Assembly (NCBI RefSeq): GCF_026213295.1
Contig: NC_079412.1
Coordinates: forward strand, 3,923,813 to 3,987,812
Length of the DNA: 64,000 nt
Direction of reading: 5' to 3'
Origin: Gadus chalcogrammus
Lineage: Eukaryota; Chordata; Actinopteri; Gadiformes; Gadidae
Under the pieces are notes generated by a model that was given only the letters and a program-made list of their open reading frames with translations, ran no database searches and had not been told where the DNA came from. A program made the translations under genes and the position numbers. Positions 11,640-21,992 of this stretch are shown here, piece after piece; position 1 is the first letter of the stretch, and the number at the start of each line of letters is the position of its first letter.

Positions 11640-12142
11640 AAGGGTTGAGTTCTAACACTCATCTCGCTCTCCTTCCTGAGGCCTGCTGATTGAATCCTGG
11701 AAAACACTTCACGCAGAGAGGAAAGATGTCCGTCAAAGGTGGGGCTGTAGATCAGCACATCATCGAGATAGACCATGCACACCTGCCAGGGAAGCCCTCT
11801 TAGCACCAGCTCCATAGTACGTTGAAATGTTGCAGGTGAGTTATTGAGGCCCATTGGCATCGACCGCCACTGATAGAGACCCCTGCCGGTGGTGAGGGCA
11901 GTTTTCTTCCTGAAATCCTCAACGACCTCCACCTGCCAGTAACCATTTGTGAAATCCAGGGTGGTGAACCACCGGGAGCCAGCTAGCGCATCCAAGGTGT
12001 CATCCACCCTGGGAAGAGGATGATAATCTTTGACGGTAATATTATTCAAGCGACGATAATCAAGGCAAAACCTCCACTCACCATTCTTTTTCTTCACCAG
12101 ACCGACAGGCAAGGCCCAGGGGCTACAGCTTTCCTCAATCAA
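11640..12142 (-). pseudogene. gypsy reverse transcriptase fragment
   Basis: The 168-codon open frame contains LVKKKNGEWRFCLDYRRLN, FTTLDFTNGYWQVEV, the MPMGLNNSPATFQRTM segment and the catalytic box VYLDDVLIYS (Y-x-D-D type). This is typical Ty3/gypsy RT. The frame leaves homology near 11650 and jumps to the end of RNase H, so the RT thumb and nearly all of RNase H are deleted. Not functional as it stands. Confidence 0.85.
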
Positions 12143-12350
12143 CCCATCAGCTAGCAGGCCGCCACCTGCCTGTCTATCTCTTCTCGCTTGTCTGGTGAGG
12201 TCCCATGCTGTCGCATGGGACTATGGTGGTCGGTTTTGATGTGGTGTTTTATAAGTGTACATTTGCGTGTCAACCTTCTGTGTTCTACTAGCAGAGCACC
12301 CAATCGCGCTTCTCTCGACAGCAACCTGCGGGAGTGATACAAGCTCAGAC

Positions 12351-12898
12351 TCATCCACTGAGAAAAACTCCAAGGTGGATACCCTCTCTGAGTACAATGT
12401 CCTGATCTGTAGGGTTTAACACACGGGCTGTAGGAACCCCATCTCTCACTGACATCACTGTGTGAGCCACAACACACCCACAATTGTTTTGGAGGTTCGG
12501 TGCTAAGTAGCCAACAAAGTCCGGGAGCTGGTCAACGAGGCCAGCTGGGGACACATTTACTGGAACCAGCATCTCACTGAGGGGCAATATTGTTGTTTCT
12601 GTGATAATGGAAACATTGCAACACTCTGGAATCAAGTCTTTGGCACTCAAAAAGGGAATTACAGTGTCCCATAATTGTAGTTTACCACAAGCATAGTCCA
12701 GTAGTGCATGGTTGACGTTAAGAAAGTCAAGTCCCAAAAGTGCTGCTTGTGTGGACCTCCTAAGCACATGGAAAACATGCTGCCAGGATGTAGAGTCGCA
12801 GTAACGGTGGCCAATGTGTCTAGCATCTGGCCATTCACAGCACGTGCGACAATGAAGTCTGCATTTAAGGGACGTTTACGTAGTGCCGGAACTGACAT
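12351..12898 (-). pseudogene. gypsy aspartic-protease region
   Basis: Frames read ARAVNGQMLDTLATVTATLH and then LLGLDFLNVNHALLDY with CGKLQLWD, which fits the second half of a retropepsin-like domain (the LLG-x-D-F motif). A frame change separates the two pieces near 12750. The active-site D-T/S-G was not found with confidence. Confidence 0.6.
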
Positions 12899-13043
12899 GC
12901 GAAAATCAGCACTGATAAATGGCTCCTGAGAACACTCATATATAGACTTCGGTCCCTTCGATGCTGCCCCTTACATATGAGGTATGCTGCTGGTCTGTTG
13001 TGTCATGTAATTGGATGTTACATGCTGAGGAGAGAAGCATTTC

Positions 13044-14038
13044 TCACTCTAAAGGGCCCCAAAGTGCGGTAGCTGACGTTTGGGCCGTAACATCAGCTAC
13101 AAATCTTTTTTCCCAAACGGTTGGCAGGATCCTCCCTCTTGGGTGAGAGAAAACGCACCCGTCTTCTACTCTGTGAATCACCCTGGAAAGAGCCTCTGGT
13201 AGGTCTAGAATCCCGCCAAGTTGGAGAGGGGGTTCGGTCACCAAAGGATGCCTTGTAATTCTGTTTTCTGCCGGGACCTCCTTCCGCTTCTTGTTCCCGC
13301 CAGCCACGGTCGGGTGAGCGCCACCTGTGGTCACCCCGCTGGCGAGGCGACTGGCAGCCCTGCTCACCACACTGGCACTGGCCTCCAAGCACTGGGTGAG
13401 CGATTCTTTGTTCATCTCCCCAGCCGCTGGATTGCAGTTTCTTGTTTTCATCTGCCATTCGTCTCATTTTCACTCTCATTTCTCTCCTATCTTCAGTCAG
13501 TCTGTCCAGGTTTCTGTACAAGCCACCTCCAGATATGGAGTGCACCATTGCTGCTGCGCCGCCTCCAGTCGGAATCTGGAGTATCGGAGTGTTGCGATAG
13601 GCAATCTGTAAAGCCTCTCGAGCCATCTCACATCGGCCGGCAATGATAAGGGCCTCATCCAGATCAATAGCCCCCTGCTCGTGATATTTAACTCTCAGGG
13701 CCGGGTCGAGCCCCGCCAGAAACCTGCAAAACTTGTCTTGTTTCTGAGCTATGTCGCCATAGCCTGGGAATGCTTCCAGAACTAGTTTACTTATTTCTGC
13801 TGCATACACATCCAAGCTCTCGCCCGGAGCACGGAGGCGGGCAGTGATGTTCGCTCTGAAACAGTCCAGAAAATGTTTGTGTCCAAATGCCTCCTGCAAC
13901 CTCTCCTTTACTGCATTATAGTCGGCCTACACGGCTGCGGGCAGGCTATCCCATAACAGAAAAAGCTGCTTTGGTCAGATGCGTTGGTAAAATCCTGACG
14001 ACTTCAAATTCATAGTCACCTTCAGTGCCTCCCACTAA
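13044..14038 (-). pseudogene. gypsy gag, 3' part
   Basis: It encodes a retrotransposon gag capsid-like segment (FRANITARLRAPGESLDVYA, KQDKFCRFLAGLDPALRVKY) and then a charged, Arg/Ser-rich tail. Toward the 5' side a one-base shift (near 13965) and an in-frame TAG (near 13930) break the frame. The coding sequence then stops at the Harbinger insertion and continues at 17763-17924. Clearly non-functional. Confidence 0.8.
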
Positions 14039-14211
14039 CGCCTCATGCCCACTGCACCGTCAGTCAACGGACGTCAGAAGGCGTGGCTGACGGATGGGGG
14101 AGTAGTCTTTGCAGAGGCATCCGTCAGCCAATCAAATCGCTTCCCGCTAACAACAACAAAGCCGGGTTCTTTCCGCTTCTTCCTGCTTGTTGTGTTACTT
14201 GTCATTGCAAG

Positions 14212-15859
14212 ATGGATCCCGTTGTAGCAAGGATGGTGTTGGTTCAGGTTGCTGGTGCTTTGGTCCACCGACGTGGAAAGCAAGTGCATCGGCGTTGGTG
14301 GGTTCACCCCATTCTCCGGACACGCAACCAGAGAGGGGAGTATCACGCACTTGTGCAGGAGTTGCGTCTGGATGCTCTCCTTTTCCACCAATATTTTCGG
14401 ATGCCTCCGGACTACTTTGACGAGTTGCTTGGCAAGGTCGGTCCTCTCATTACCGTGGCAGACACACAGTTTCGTTCTGCAATTGGCCCTGCCGAGCGAC
14501 TCGCCATTTGCCTACGGTAAGGATACTTTTTTTTTTTTAATGATCACACAACTAGTGTTTCCATACAGCTCATTGGTGTGCACATACTGCTAGGCTATAG
14601 AAAAGGTGCCCATTTCCATCCACGGTGTTGTTTGCATAAGATTTCCTAATTAGGGAAGACATCTACCCATCTATAGCCATAGTAGTGTGCAGAGTGTTCC
14701 TGTTAAATCTCAGGTTATGTGGTAGAGCTATCTGTAAACAATCTAGTCATATTAGTTGTGGATGTCACATGGGATTATTTATGTATCAATGAAGAGTGTT
14801 GCAGATAAATGTGTTCCATCATAAAGCCTTTCTATTAACATGGTATGCAAGCAACCATGTATGAATAATAAATATAACTAAACTGTCATGACTCATGCCC
14901 TGTATATTTTAAAGTATATTTGAAGTATATTCTTTAATGCTTTCTTTTTTAGGTATCTTGCCACTGGCGATTCCTTTCACACGATTGGCTTCAGCTATCG
15001 TGTGGGCACTTCGTCAGTGTGTAGGATAGTGCGGGAGGTAGCCAGTGCCATCTGGACTGCTTTGGTGGAGGAGGAGATGTCTGTTCCCAAGAGGGCGGAC
15101 TGGAGCACCATGGCCGAGCAGTTTGAGTGGCGCTGGAACTTCCCCAACTGCATCGGAGCGATTGATGGGAAGCATGTTGTGATACAAGCTCCAGGTAACT
15201 CTGGCTCCTTGTATTACAATTACAAGGGCACCTTCTCCCTGGTCCTCCTCGCCGTAGTGGACGCCGACTACCTCTTCCGGGTTGTGGATGTTGGAGGCTA
15301 CGACAGGACGAGTGACAGCGGCTCCCTCCGTAACTCCGCGTTTGGGGAAGCTCTTCGCGATGGCACCCTTGACCTCCCTCCCGCCCGCGTCATCTCCGGC
15401 GCAGAGCAGCGGGGGCCACTTCCTCACGTGTTTGTGGGGGATGAGGCGTTCCCACTCATGACCCACCTGCTGCGGCCATTCCCTGGACAACATCACACTC
15501 AGGAGAAGCGAGTGTTCAACTACCGCCTCAGCCGGGCTCGTCTGGTAGTGGAATGTGCCTTCGGGATCTTGGCATCTAGGTGGCGCATGTACCGGCGCGT
15601 GATTGGCACCAGTCCTGAGGTAGCTGAGGTGTGTGTGAGGGCCACCTGTGTGCTGCACAACTTTCTGGAGAGGAAGAAGCTGCAGGGGAGAAGACGCGGG
15701 GTGGAACCGAACATCGAGCCATCGACTGATCCTGAAGCCCTGCGTGATGCACCCAGGATGGGCTCCAACAACGCCACCAGACTGACCATCCAGATGCGGG
15801 AGGCCTACTGTGCGTTCTTCAATGAGGAGGGTGCAGTGCCGTGGCAGCCAAGAGCCTAG
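14212..15859 (+). CDS. PIF/Harbinger DDE transposase (HARBI1-like nuclease), two exons
   Basis: Exons 14212-14516 and 14953-15859, joined across a GTAAGG..TTTTTTAG intron, give 1212 nt (403 aa plus stop), the usual length for this family. The N-terminal part (RRWWVHPILRTRNQRGEYHA, FRMPPDYFDELL) has the typical Harbinger nuclease beginning. Catalytic residues sit in IGAIDGKHV (first Asp), FVGDEAFPL (second Asp) and RLVVECAFGILASRWR (Glu). No stops or shifts were seen, so the transposase could be functional. By family knowledge it cuts and joins the transposon ends with help from a Myb/MADF partner, which is encoded on the opposite strand of the same element. Confidence 0.93.
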
Positions 15860-16297
15860 CAACACAAAGGCTCTTCAACCAAACAGCTCTTTTAAGAGCT
15901 ACCCATATCTTAAGAAAAGAAGCATATTCAAACTACACCTGCACCTTCCTATACCTGCGTATACATTGTACATTTGCTCAAGGTTAAGTTTTAAAAGTAA
16001 ATGTAATAATGATTGATAATGATTTGGTTTTGTTTTTCACAGATGACCCGAGCCAGCTTTCAAGAATCCCTATTGTCTTTCTGCAAGTGTACTGAATAAT
16101 TATTAATGTGCTAATATTAATACAACATAATTCCACTTCCAAATTATAATGTATTATAACTGTATTATAAAAGGAACACATCACAATCAAAGTCATTTTT
16201 TTTAATTAAGAACACACAACAGAACAACAAAACGACAGAAACACCATAATTTAACACCATAACAAACATAACCTCACGCACTCAGTCACTCAGTCAC

Positions 16298-17509
16298 TCA
16301 GTCACTGTCATTCTCCCTAACCTCCCCCTGTAGCGCCGCCATATCTGCCCTGGAAACGATCTGGTACACCTCGTACCGCACCATGGCTCTATTAGCACTT
16401 GAGAGCCTTCTCATGGCAGGGAGGAGGGACATAAAGAAAGCCTCGTCCTCAGAGGGGGGCTGCGGCTGTGGCTGCGGCTGTGGCTGTGGCTGTGGTTGCG
16501 GCTGTGAGGCAAGTGTAGCCAGCGGCTCCATGAATGCCAGCATGCCCTGTTCAAAGGAGGACATCTCAGGCCTCCGCCGCTTCCTACCCCTGCCCTCTTC
16601 TGGGGGCTGCACGCGCCACTGGCTCCTGCCCACAGGTCCACCGTCCGCTGCTGGGGCCGGGGCCGGGGCCGGGGCTGGGGCTGGGGCTGGGGCTGCTTCA
16701 TCTGCTGCTAGTGACAGCGCACCTGCCTCTCCATGCTCCTCTATCACCACCATCACCGACACCGGGGATGGGTTGCGATGAGGGAGGTTGGAGGTGGTCC
16801 CTCGATTTTGCAGGAATGGAGCTAGGAAGCCCATCACCGCCATGTACCTCCACACAGGCTGCTTGTCGGCCCCTGCCCCACTCCTCTGGGCTTCCTTCTC
16901 CTTCACCCTCTCCCTCCGATATCGGTCCCTGAGGGATCTCCACCGCTTCACAAATTCAGCCGCTGTAAATAAATATATGAAATAAAATTATTGATCACAT
17001 TACAATCTACTTCATTCTTTTCATTATTATTTTCTGTAAAGACTTGAACATTTATGTCTATGTACTCTTTATAATCTATGTAGCAGTAGCTATGCTGTAG
17101 CTGCTATGTTTCGTTTTTGGATTCTGCACTGCATACACTGTCCAACTCGAATTAATAAATACAGGGATATTGTTTCCAAAACGCATATGTATACAGAAAG
17201 TGCATGTTTAAACATGTGTCAGCAATTGCAACTATACATTCTAGGTAGCAGTTAATTATATATTTTGGAGAATGCTAATGCTGGACCATGCATGCTGTAT
17301 TGCTAGCAATCATTCAACACTGATTCATTTGAAAAGTAGTACATACATCGAAAATAATTAGAAAATAAATACATATTACCTGTTTCCCCCACCTCCAACG
17401 ACACATCTTGCCATGCCCGATCTTTTAATGTGGTGTCCCTGTATGTGTACAGGGACTGGTCATACAAAATCGGGCGAGAGCCAACGGCGATTATCAGTTT
17501 GTCCTCCAT
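16298..17509 (-). CDS. Harbinger accessory DNA-binding protein with MADF and BESS domains, two exons
   Basis: Exons 17509-17380 and 16962-16298 give 795 nt (264 aa plus stop). The MADF domain spans about residues 1-85: LIIAVGSRPILYD, DRAWQDVSLEVG, then FVKRWRSLRDRYRRERV and WRYMAVMGFLAPFL. A low-complexity linker of Pro-Ala and Gln-Pro dipeptides follows. The C-terminus resembles a BESS motif (FFMSLLPAMRRL..MVRYEVYQIV). In PIF/Harbinger elements the second protein binds DNA and brings the transposase to the nucleus and the ends. The MADF/BESS pairing is also known from Adf-1-like host proteins. The BESS call is by eye. Confidence 0.88.
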
Positions 17510-17762
17510 TTTTTAAATTAACTTCTCCGCCGCTCTCCCACTTTCCAGTATCGAGCCCGAGTCGCGTCACAGTGCTTAAATTTGCATACGCGATCTGATT
17601 GGATGACGGATCCGTCGCTGCCGAAAAAGTTGAAAATTTTTCAACTTTCTGACGGTGGCGAACGCTCCAACTGAACGGACGGATCCACAATGCATTGCGC
17701 GTCCGTCCCCATGCAAAGTCAATGGGCAACGGACAACTGACGGAGGCAGTGGGCACGGGGCG

Positions 17763-17924
17763 TAATACCTTCATGGCAACCTCAAACTGCCTGGCCAAGC
17801 AGGGGAAACTTTGCTTTTCCTCTCCCGCAATGGGCGGTGGAAGTTCAATCTTTACGTTGCTGGAGAACAGTCTTTCCCTGCAGCGCTGCCTGTATTCCAA
17901 CGGTTCCTCGTTAAACGTCCCCAT
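17763..17924 (-). pseudogene. gypsy gag, 5' part
   Basis: Starting at ATG 17924, about 54 codons read as a gag N-terminus (CLARQFEVAMKVL at the inner end). They run straight into the Harbinger target duplication at 17763-17765. The gag text continues on the far side of the transposon at 14038. About 230 bases separate this ATG from the primer-binding region. Confidence 0.75.
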
Positions 17925-18140
17925 TTATGTAGCTCTTTTTAACGGGGCTCAACGACAATAAGATGCAGGCTGAAGTCCTCACGCTGGACGCATCACAGAC
18001 TCTCCACGCGTACTAGCTAAACTGTCTACAGCTAAACTAACCGCGCTAGAAGTGATTTATTACTTAACTAAACTTTTCACCACTTTTCCCAACAGTTTCA
18101 TCCGTTTCAGTTGTTTTCGACTACTAATTCAACTAATTTA

Positions 18141-18389
18141 ACCGCTGCCACCAATGTAACCCACTTTATTTTCAGCGCTACCAACACAGAGTCAAAACAG
18201 CGACCCACACGCAAACACTTCCGTTCTGCCCCTTCAGTTCCCTAACAGGAACTGGGTTAGATAAGTATAGTAAGTACGGGAAGCATGGATGTCGGAACAT
18301 GCCACTGTTCCCACATTGGAAAAACAGGGTGTCCGTCCCCCGCTAAAGTCCCCCACTTTAGTTCCACAGTGTAATATCAAACAATGAGC
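18141..18389 (-). other. gypsy primer-binding region and partial 5' LTR
   Basis: On the - strand GGGTTACA is followed directly by TTGGTGGCAGCGG, a familiar junction between the 5' LTR and primer-binding site of fish Ty3/gypsy elements. The LTR therefore extends upward from 18155. Its outer end could not be placed because no second LTR survives. By about 18390 the text is L1-like. Confidence 0.55.
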
Positions 18390-19895
18390 ACCAAAACGTA
18401 ATACCTCTGAGCAGCATGGATTTCATCTGTAGTTAACTTTGCTGTTATGCGTTCATTTTGCACTTTACCTATAGAAGGCAGATCCAGGGAGTCTAGAATT
18501 TTTTCCTTATGATTTGTGGTCGATGTTTTGGCATAAAGATCTTTGCAATAATCCCTGAGCATACCAAATTTATTTTGGTTCATATTTAATTTGGTTGGTG
18601 TTAGGATCACGTAGTTTATTGACTGTAATCCCTGCCCGTTTCTTACGTAATCTTCTCGCCAATAATTCGGCAGCTTTAGGGGCTAATTCATAGAAATTTT
18701 GTTTTAAATACCTAGCCTTTATCTCTATTTCCTGTTGTAGTATTATATTAATTTGGTTTCTCACCTCTTTCATTTGTTGCTCTATTTGTTTTGTCTTTTT
18801 TCTCTTAATGTTTTTGTTCCAATTGTTTCAGGTCAGCTAACAGAGACTTGTACTGAGTTTCTTTTTCTTTTTTAAGTTTATTTGTAATTGCAATTAATTT
18901 TCCTCGTATGACAGCTTTTAGAGCATCCCATAGTATTGCTGGGTCTGTCTCGTCATTATCATTCTCCTCTAAGTACTTCTGTATTTCAGCTTTGATTGGT
19001 TCGACCACCTGTTTGTTATTTAATATCCCTACGTTTAATCTCCAAAATGTGTCTTTTCGTCTGGACTTCACATATATTTTTAAATAGATTGGGCTATGGT
19101 CCGACAAATTGGCAACTCCAATTTGACATCCCTGTATTCTATCCCTGTCTTCCTTCTGCATAAAAAAATTGTCAGTTCTTGAGTATACTGAGTGTGCTGC
19201 TGAATAATGACTGAAGTCTCTCTGTAGTGGATGTAGTTCCCTCCATACATCAAAAAAGCCCATTTCTTCCCATGTACTTTTCACTACCTTTGTGATAGGT
19301 TTCCTATTTCTCTTGCAACTAGTTGTGTCTAGGTCATAGTTCATTATCACATTGAGATCTCCTCCATATACATACACCTTCTATTTCTACAGCAATCAAA
19401 TCAAATAGGGATTTAAAGAAGTGTTTATCGCTTTCAGGTGGGGCATATATGCTCACCAATGTTGCCATTGCTTGGTCAATTGTTCCTTTTACAATAATAT
19501 AACGTCCCTCTTTATCTTTTATGTCTTTTTGATATTCAAATTTGGTGGCATTTGCGAATTAGCATTGCAACACCTCTTTTGTGGGTGATAGAATGGGAGT
19601 CAACGTACTTCCGCTCAATTTTGGGATCAAAAGTGTTTTTAAATCCAAATCTTTTCAACTTTTCATGTTCTGTTTGTGAAAGGTGGGTTTCTTGCAGAAA
19701 GTTAATCTGCCTACTCTCCTTTTAATTTTTGCTATAATTTTATAGCTACACAATTTGTTATAATTTTTATAATTTTAGCTCTTTTGACTGGGTTTGCTAA
19801 GCCATTAACATTTAGAGACATAAGCTTGATACATTCTTGTTTGGTAGTCATTGGCGGTTTTTGGTCTGTTCACATTGGGGTGTCTCCCCCTCAGG
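18377..19895 (-). pseudogene. L1 ORF2 fragment: endonuclease and linker
   Basis: The N-terminal frame reads IKLMSLNVNGLANPVKRAKI (APE-type endonuclease start). A 190-codon open segment (19377-18805) carries YGGDLNVIMNYDLD, YSRTDNFFMQ and NLSDHSPIYL (the S-D-H box). Later frames read YLKQNFYELAPKAAELLARR and FGMLRDYCKDLYAK, the usual approach to the RT domain. Several shifts interrupt the reading frame. Confidence 0.8.
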
Positions 19896-21035
19896 CTAAC
19901 AGTGTGATAACCATAGGCACTTGACATCATATGAAACAAACATATGAAAAAATAACGTAGCATAGCTATAAACAGAAAAAGCTAGCTCCAAAAAGAGATG
20001 TCAACAACCCTCATATATTGACCCTCAGTTAGTTTTGAGGGGATATACCTTCCATAAGAGAAGGGCCCCCAACTAGCAGTAAGATGTAACCCGTAAGGGA
20101 TAGATTCGACCATACTAGACTATGTTGCAGGCAGCTGTGCTTCAGTCCCTTTGAGCCAACAAGTCTGATATCTAAATCCGAATTTAACAATACCTTTTTT
20201 CATTTTTGACCTGTATTACACTTTAAGGATATGTTATTCACATTTATACTTAGAGTCAGGTATTCATCTGGCCTTGTTGTCCTCGCGTTGGAATTCTTGC
20301 AGTCGTCCTTTCGCTCGTGTGCCTGCCTGCGAGGCTCTCCTCATGTCCCCAACTGCTTCCTCCACGCTGCTGTACGTCTTAATTCCACTAGCCCAGTGGA
20401 TACGCATCTTGTTGAGGGGTGTCTGAAAGCGGATGCCTTCCCCCTTTAGAATCTTCTTCATGATCGCGTACGCTTTGCGTTGTTGCAGCATCCTCACAGA
20501 GTAGTCATGATCAAAATAAATCCTTGTTTCTCCGAGGTTGACCGTTTTCTTTCCCCGCGCCTCTTTCAAAACCATCTCCTTCACATTAAACTGCTGAAAG
20601 TTGAGGATAATCGACCTTGGTGGTTGTCCTGTCTTTGGCTTCGGCGCCAGGGCTCGTGGGCTCGTTGAATCTGAATGTCTGTTTCGATTGAAAGCTCGTC
20701 TTTTAACCATTTGTCAATAAACGCCACGACCGATTTGCTTCTTAGCTCTGCATCTTCTGGAATGCCGTATATTTGGAGGTTGTTTTCCGCCTGGATCTCG
20801 ATTCTAAGTCATTCAGCATATCCATCATTATTTTCTGCTCCTTTAGTATGTCCTTCATTGCACGTTTTGCGTCAGTACTCCAATGCTCGACTTCTTCAGT
20901 GTGAGTCAAAGTGGCGTCTATCTTATCATTTTGTCCTTCTACGTCTGCGTTTATTTTGACAAGTTTCTGGTTAATGTCCTCCTTAAACTCAGCCAGTTCT
21001 TTTTTCAGTGGCGATGTCGTCTTTAACTAATACGG
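18390..21035 (-). mobile_element. L1-like LINE lacking its reverse transcriptase
   Basis: On the - strand, an ORF1-type coiled coil and C-terminal domain (21030-20264) is followed by an ORF2-type endonuclease and linker (about 19895-18390). The sequence ends just where the RT domain should begin. LINEs normally lose their 5' end, so loss of the 3' half points to a later deletion or replacement, perhaps by the adjoining gypsy element. Many frameshifts show it is dead. Confidence 0.8.
20264..21030 (-). pseudogene. L1 ORF1 protein (coiled coil plus RNA-binding domain), frameshifted
   Basis: Upstream frames show a helical region (ELAEFKEDINQKLVKINADV) ending LNDLESRSRR. A shift precedes the next part, LRSKSVVAFIDKWLKDEL. 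The 148-codon segment 20710-20264 then has PRSIILNFQQFNVKEMVLKE and IYFDHDYSVRMLQQRK, typical of the L1 ORF1 C-terminal domain. ORF1p binds the LINE RNA as a trimer; this copy is broken. Confidence 0.8.
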
Positions 21036-21561
21036 TAATCCATTTGGATGGTACACTGGTGCGTGCAAGTCATAAGTTGCAAATCTCCCAGCTTTCTTGT
21101 GGCATTTGCGGAGGCAAATGCCACAAGGTCGTAGTAGCTTCGACCTTGTGGCATAGTAGCTTCCCGTTTCTCATTGGCTAGTCATTTTTATTGTTAGCTA
21201 CATAAGCCTCTTTGGCAAACAAGCTCGAAAACAAACAACACAACTTTACATTGTATTGTACACACAGCAAGACCGTGCAATGCATGACCGGCATAAAGTC
21301 GCAAAGTAATCAAGTGTGTAAAAGCATTTAAAATCTACATTAAAATGACCAACGTGATACAAATACAAAAAAATAAATCTCTTTACGGGCGCAGCCATTT
21401 TTGTTGACGAGTACTATGTTTGGCCTCACTGAACTCGCTCTACTTTCAAAGAAACGAGATACTACGACCAAAGGGGGCGTGCCTCATTGAAATGCCGCAA
21501 GAAAGCTGGGAGATTTGCAACTTGCAACTTGCGCGTACCGGCGTACCATCCAAATGGATTA
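21036..21561. mobile_element. MITE with ATCCATTTGGATGG ends, TA-flanked
   Basis: The left end TAATCCATTTGGATGGTAC is mirrored at the right by GTACCATCCAAATGGATTA. Inner words CAAATCTCCCAGCTTTCTTG and its complement match at 21083 and 21500. The flanking TA dinucleotides fit a Tc1/mariner-type insertion. It has no coding sequence and lies within L1 ORF1-like text. An internal GGTCGTAGTAGCTTCGACC hairpin is also present. Confidence 0.8.
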
Positions 21562-21884
21562 CAGCATAAGTTGTTGGTGCTTCCTTTTATGTGTAGGGAC
21601 CCTAGTCATGCTACTGCAAAGGTTTGGTGCTATTTTTTTTAGCAATATTAGTGGTTAAAAAATGCCGATTTGGAAGCAAAACTCACCATCCCAAGCTAAT
21701 AACATGGAAGCCAAACATTGCGCCGGGCAAACTCTATACTCGATTTTCGATGAAAAAAGAATCTGGAGGGGTTATTTGATGGGTTTACGTGCCAAAACAA
21801 AGACCCTGGGTATTGAACCCAGGGTTTACCTTATTTCTCTGAATAAAAAACATATTTAACCTTTATCACAACATTATATCACAA

Positions 21885-21890
21885 TTTATT
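21885..21890 (-). promoter_or_regulatory. polyadenylation signal of the SLC6 gene
   Basis: The + strand TTTATT reads AATAAA on the - strand, about 105 bases past the SLC6 stop codon at 21993. This is the first good candidate downstream. Confidence 0.55.
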
Positions 21891-21992
21891 CAACAGTTTT
21901 AAAATAAAGGCATTGCCATTGTACACACAACATAAAAAAAATCGGTAAAAAAAAAGTCTGTTAAAAATGGTATCACTAATTTCTAGTATGAT

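Larger units (their letters stand above)
14039..17762. mobile_element. complete PIF/Harbinger transposon, TSD TAA
   Basis: The 3724-bp element is flanked by TAA at 14036-14038 and 17763-17765. Left end CGCCTCATGCCCACTGC and reverse-complemented right end CGCCCCGTGCCCACTGC match with two differences, and both go on to CCGTCAGT. It carries two convergent genes with open frames, a DDE transposase (+) and a MADF/BESS protein (-), the two-gene layout typical of PIF/Harbinger. It is inserted into a gypsy gag sequence that continues on both sides. Subterminal GACGGAT/CCGTC words recur. Its intact genes contrast with the decayed host element and suggest a more recent insertion. Confidence 0.95.
10932..18155 (-). 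mobile_element. decayed Ty3/gypsy LTR retrotransposon, split by a Harbinger insertion
   Basis: Read on the - strand from 18155 down, the order is a 5' LTR end (..GTTACA) and a TTGGTGGCAGCGG primer-binding region (18141-18154). Then come gag (17924 down, then 14038-13044), protease (about 12900-12350), reverse transcriptase (12142-11640), the last part of RNase H and an integrase zinc-binding segment ending near 10932. The catalytic core of integrase and the 3' LTR are missing. Gag carries a frameshift and an in-frame TAG near 13930-13970. The 3.7-kb Harbinger at 14039-17762 sits inside gag. Confidence 0.85.

Noticed and set aside
15014..15865. 283-codon open frame opposite the Harbinger transposase
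   Set aside because: Antisense shadow; the + strand frame has the DDE residues and matching splice phases.
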